Of a stretch of 64,000 bases of DNA, positions 62,122-64,000 are shown one piece after another. Position numbers and translations under genes: made by a program. Each line of letters begins with the position of its first letter. Position 1 is the stretch's first letter. The notes below the pieces were generated by a model. It did no database searches, had not been told where the DNA came from, and saw only the letters and a list, made by a program, of their open reading frames with translations. The stretch is from JASHPR01 sp963842355 (GTDB lineage: Bacteria; Actinomycetota; Actinomycetes; Streptosporangiales; Streptosporangiaceae), in contig CAWJGC010000011.1 in assembly GCA_963842355.1 (NCBI GenBank), positions 682,001-746,000 on the forward strand, in the 5' to 3' direction.

Positions 62122-62427
62122 ATGACATCAACGATGTCGGCGGTACAGCTCTTTATCGTGGCCATCGTGGCCGTGGCCGGGATGGCCACGTGGCTCACGC
62201 TGGTCTTCCTGGCCGACCGCCAGCCTGCCGCCCGGCACCCGAGCCCCGGCGAGACCGGCTCGATGACCGCGGGCGGCCTGGGGAGCACCGAGCCGCGCGA
62301 GCCGCCGGTCATTCCCTCGCCGCGGCGGCCCGTTGACGCACGCGGGCCGGAGGCGGTCCCGGCGGGCGCCGACCATGCGGGCGAAGGCGAAAAGGTCCCG
62401 CACGCGGCCGGCTCGTCGGCCCGGTAA
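62122..62427 (+). CDS. Small single-pass membrane protein
   Basis: A 101-residue protein with one N-terminal helix (VQLFIVAIVAVAGMATWLTLVFL) and a Pro/Gly/Glu-rich tail predicted to be disordered. GGAGG lies 11 bases before ATG 62122; GTGs at 62110/62113 are also in frame. No function known. Confidence 0.55.
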   Translation: MTSTMSAVQLFIVAIVAVAGMATWLTLVFLADRQPAARHPSPGETGSMTAGGLGSTEPREPPVIPSPRRPVDARGPEAVPAGADHAGEGEKVPHAAGSSAR

Positions 62428-62481
62428 GTTGCCCCGTAAGCGGCCTGGTGGCCGGGCGGGGCGGTCACGGACGGCCTGACC

Positions 62482-62568
62482 TGGTGACCCACGCCCCGGA
62501 CGCGGCGGCTTGGTGACCTATGCCCCGGACGCGGCGGCTTGGTGACCTATGCCCCGGACGCGGCGGCT
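62482..62568 (-). repeat. 29-bp tandem repeat over the 3' end of ackA
   Basis: Three units (62482-62510, 62511-62539, 62540-62568); the last two are identical and the first differs at two positions. The innermost unit contains the ackA stop codon and its last codons (AAASGA). Confidence 0.9.
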
Positions 62569-63704
62569 TGCTGCAGCACGGCACGCGTCTGCCGGGCGAC
62601 CTCGATATCTTCCCGCGCGGTCACGACCAGGGTGTGCACGGCCGCGCCCGGCGCGGTGATCTCTGCGTCAGCGGTCGTGGCGTCGTTGCGGTCCGGGTCA
62701 ATCGCCACACCCAGAAACGCCAGCCCGGCGGCGGCTTCCGCCCGCACCGCGGGCTGGTGCTCGCCGATGCCGCCGGTGAACACCAGGACGTCGAGACCGT
62801 TCATCGCCGCGGCCATGGCCCCGATCTCGCGCCGCAGCCGGTGCGCGTGGACGCCGACGGCCAGCCGGGCGTCGGGGTCGCCCCGGTCGGCGGCGAGCCG
62901 TACCACGCGCAGGTCGCCGGAGTGCCCGGGCAGGTCGGCGAGGCCGGACAGCCCGGACCAGCTTTCCAGCCCGGTCGCGACCTCGCCCAGGCTGAGGCCG
63001 CCGTGCTGCATGAGCCAGATGACCAGGCCGGGATCGACGCTTCCCGATCTGGTCGCCATTACCAGGCCCTCCGTCGGCGTGAACCCCATGGTGGTATCCA
63101 CGCTGCGGCCGCTGTGGACCGCCGCGAGCGAGGATCCGGCTCCCAGGTGGCAGGTCACCACCCGTAGCCGTGCTAGATCCTGGTCGCCCAGAAGCTGCGC
63201 GGCGCGACGACTGGCGTAGGCATGAGAAAGCCCGTGAAAACCGTAGCGCCGCAGCGTGAACCGCTCGGTCCAGACCTTCGGCAGCGCGTAGGTGGCCGCC
63301 GCGGCGGGCATCCCGGCGTGGAAGGCCGTGTCGAAGCAGGCGACGGCGGGAACGCCGGGAAGCGCGGTACGCACCGCGCTGATGCCGGCGAGGGCGCGCG
63401 GCTGATGCAAGGGCGCCAGGTCGATCAGGCCGGTGATCGCCGCCGTCACCGTGTCGTCGATCACCGCGGGGCCGGTGAAGCGGCTGCCGCCGTGCACCAC
63501 CCGGTGGCCCGAGGCGTCCACGCCGGGCAGCCCGCCCAGGAACTCCGCGAGCTCGGCGTGGTCGGGGCGGCCATCCCACGGGTCGATATCGAGGGTGGCG
63601 GTGATCTCGTCGGCGGGGCCGAGGACGCGGAGCTTCAGGGTGCTCGACCCGGCGTTGACGATGAGGACCCGGGCCGCCGAGGTCGTCGCGCCGGTGCCGG
63701 TCAT
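62547..63704 (-). CDS. ackA: Acetate kinase
   Basis: A 385-residue acetokinase: VLIVNAGSSTLKLRVL (adenosine/phosphate loop), HRVVHGGSRF, FDTAFHAGMPAAAATYALP, RRYGFHGLSHAYAS, TCHLGAGSSLAAV and FTGGIGEHQPAVR. It interconverts acetyl-P + ADP and acetate + ATP, and would have used acetyl-P from the (now broken) phosphoketolase. AGGAGG precedes ATG 63704. Confidence 0.95.
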   Translation of the reverse strand: MTGTGATTSAARVLIVNAGSSTLKLRVLGPADEITATLDIDPWDGRPDHAELAEFLGGLPGVDASGHRVVHGGSRFTGPAVIDDTVTAAITGLIDLAPLHQPRALAGISAVRTALPGVPAVACFDTAFHAGMPAAAATYALPKVWTERFTLRRYGFHGLSHAYASRRAAQLLGDQDLARLRVVTCHLGAGSSLAAVHSGRSVDTTMGFTPTEGLVMATRSGSVDPGLVIWLMQHGGLSLGEVATGLESWSGLSGLADLPGHSGDLRVVRLAADRGDPDARLAVGVHAHRLRREIGAMAAAMNGLDVLVFTGGIGEHQPAVRAEAAAGLAFLGVAIDPDRNDATTADAEITAPGAAVHTLVVTAREDIEVARQTRAVLQQAAASGA

Positions 63705-63794
63705 CCGCCGCCTCCTGACGTTGGCATCACCGCCAGACGGTATCAAGGCGTATCCGGGCCGGGTCCGGGTTAGGGGCGAACGGCCCTGCGACTG

Positions 63795-63808
63795 GGGACC
63801 TCGGACCG
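63795..63808 (-). promoter_or_regulatory. DosR/DevR-type box between ackA and the right-edge gene
   Basis: GGGACCTCGGACCG fits GGGACNNNNGNCCC with one mismatch, 91 bases upstream of ackA and 97 bases before the rightward gene. It could serve both. Confidence 0.5.
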
Positions 63809-63904
63809 ATGCCGGCCGAGCACGGGGGGCCGAGAATTCAAAGTAGGCCTGCCGTCCGGGATGGCCGCGGACCGGCAGGTCACGGAATCCTTGGGGAGGG
63901 CACG

Positions 63905-64000
63905 ATGGGTGCCGAAGCGGGCGACCGGCTGGTGCCGGGTGACCAGGCCAACGTCTACGCACTGCTGGCCGACGGCACGACGATCGAGATCCGGCCCGCC
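63905..64000 (+). CDS. Start of a GNAT/acyl-CoA synthetase-type protein (partial)
   Basis: The first 32 residues of a gene cut by the window edge: ATG 63905 behind GGGGAGGG, then NVYALLADGTTIEIRPA. The xxLxDGxxxxIRPA pattern is the start of GNAT domains, including the acetyltransferase/acetyl-CoA synthetase hybrids often placed near ackA. Only the opening is visible. Confidence 0.5.
   Translation, partial: MGAEAGDRLVPGDQANVYALLADGTTIEIRPA

Overview
This is 64 kb of very GC-rich DNA with Actinomycetota gene content: GTG/TTG starts, MEDS/HATPase regulators, SpoIIE phosphatases, F420-type oxidoreductases, mycobacterial-type Ku and DosR-regulon-like genes. A soil filamentous actinomycete is the best guess, but the genus cannot be read from the sequence. 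No rRNA, tRNA or CRISPR array was seen.

Layout. 1-5.6 kb: the end of a transposase, a polysaccharide-lyase lipoprotein, a GH76 hydrolase, a 5-formyl-THF cyclo-ligase-like protein, an ArsR-SRPBCC pair and a LexA-type repressor. 5.7-10.1 kb: a decayed catabolic locus with two P450 fragments, a frameshifted ketosteroid-dehydrogenase-like flavoprotein behind a KstR-type box, a frameshifted TetR gene, SDR remnants and a frameshifted LLM oxidoreductase. 10-24 kb: a stress-signalling block with two SpoIIE phosphatases, two STAS proteins, a SigB/F-type sigma factor, a GAF-ANTAR protein, two MEDS-HATPase proteins, a universal stress protein, a KdpD-USP hybrid and a glycosyltransferase. 24-27 kb: a TIR-like/helical-repeat protein, a frameshifted ferredoxin reductase and a dense repeat tract. 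27.3-30.4 kb: a tightly overlapping operon (PTPS/QueD-like, methyltransferase, GT4, SDR) that may make a modified pterin. 30.4-40.5 kb: Ku, DUF5996, a membrane-TetR fusion, VOC proteins, an AlkA-type glycosylase, a phosphotransferase pair behind a second KstR-type box, a TetR gene and a CBS-BON protein.

40.6-53 kb and the right edge form a dormancy/hypoxia-type gene set: universal stress proteins, two Acg-like nitroreductases, a gutted phosphoketolase, PHA synthase with a phasin and an XRE regulator, a cytochrome b-like protein, a cNMP sensor, dodecin, acetate kinase and the start of what is probably a GNAT/acyl-CoA synthetase-type protein. Five sites match the DosR/DevR pattern GGGACNNNNGNCCC with 0-1 mismatch, or nearly so, and sit at these genes. 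53-56 kb holds small VOC, GNAT and unknown genes and a secreted protein. 56.2-61.3 kb is one nested insertion: an IS4-type element, itself carrying two IS3-type elements, inserted into the 4-nt loop of a 48-bp palindrome. An intact relative of that palindrome lies at 26,960-27,007.

Many otherwise recognisable genes carry single frameshifts (about 7480, 8412, 9650, 12490, 25830, 35610, 42545, plus both IS3 elements). Either the locus is decaying or the assembly has residual indels. This is the main caveat on the annotation.
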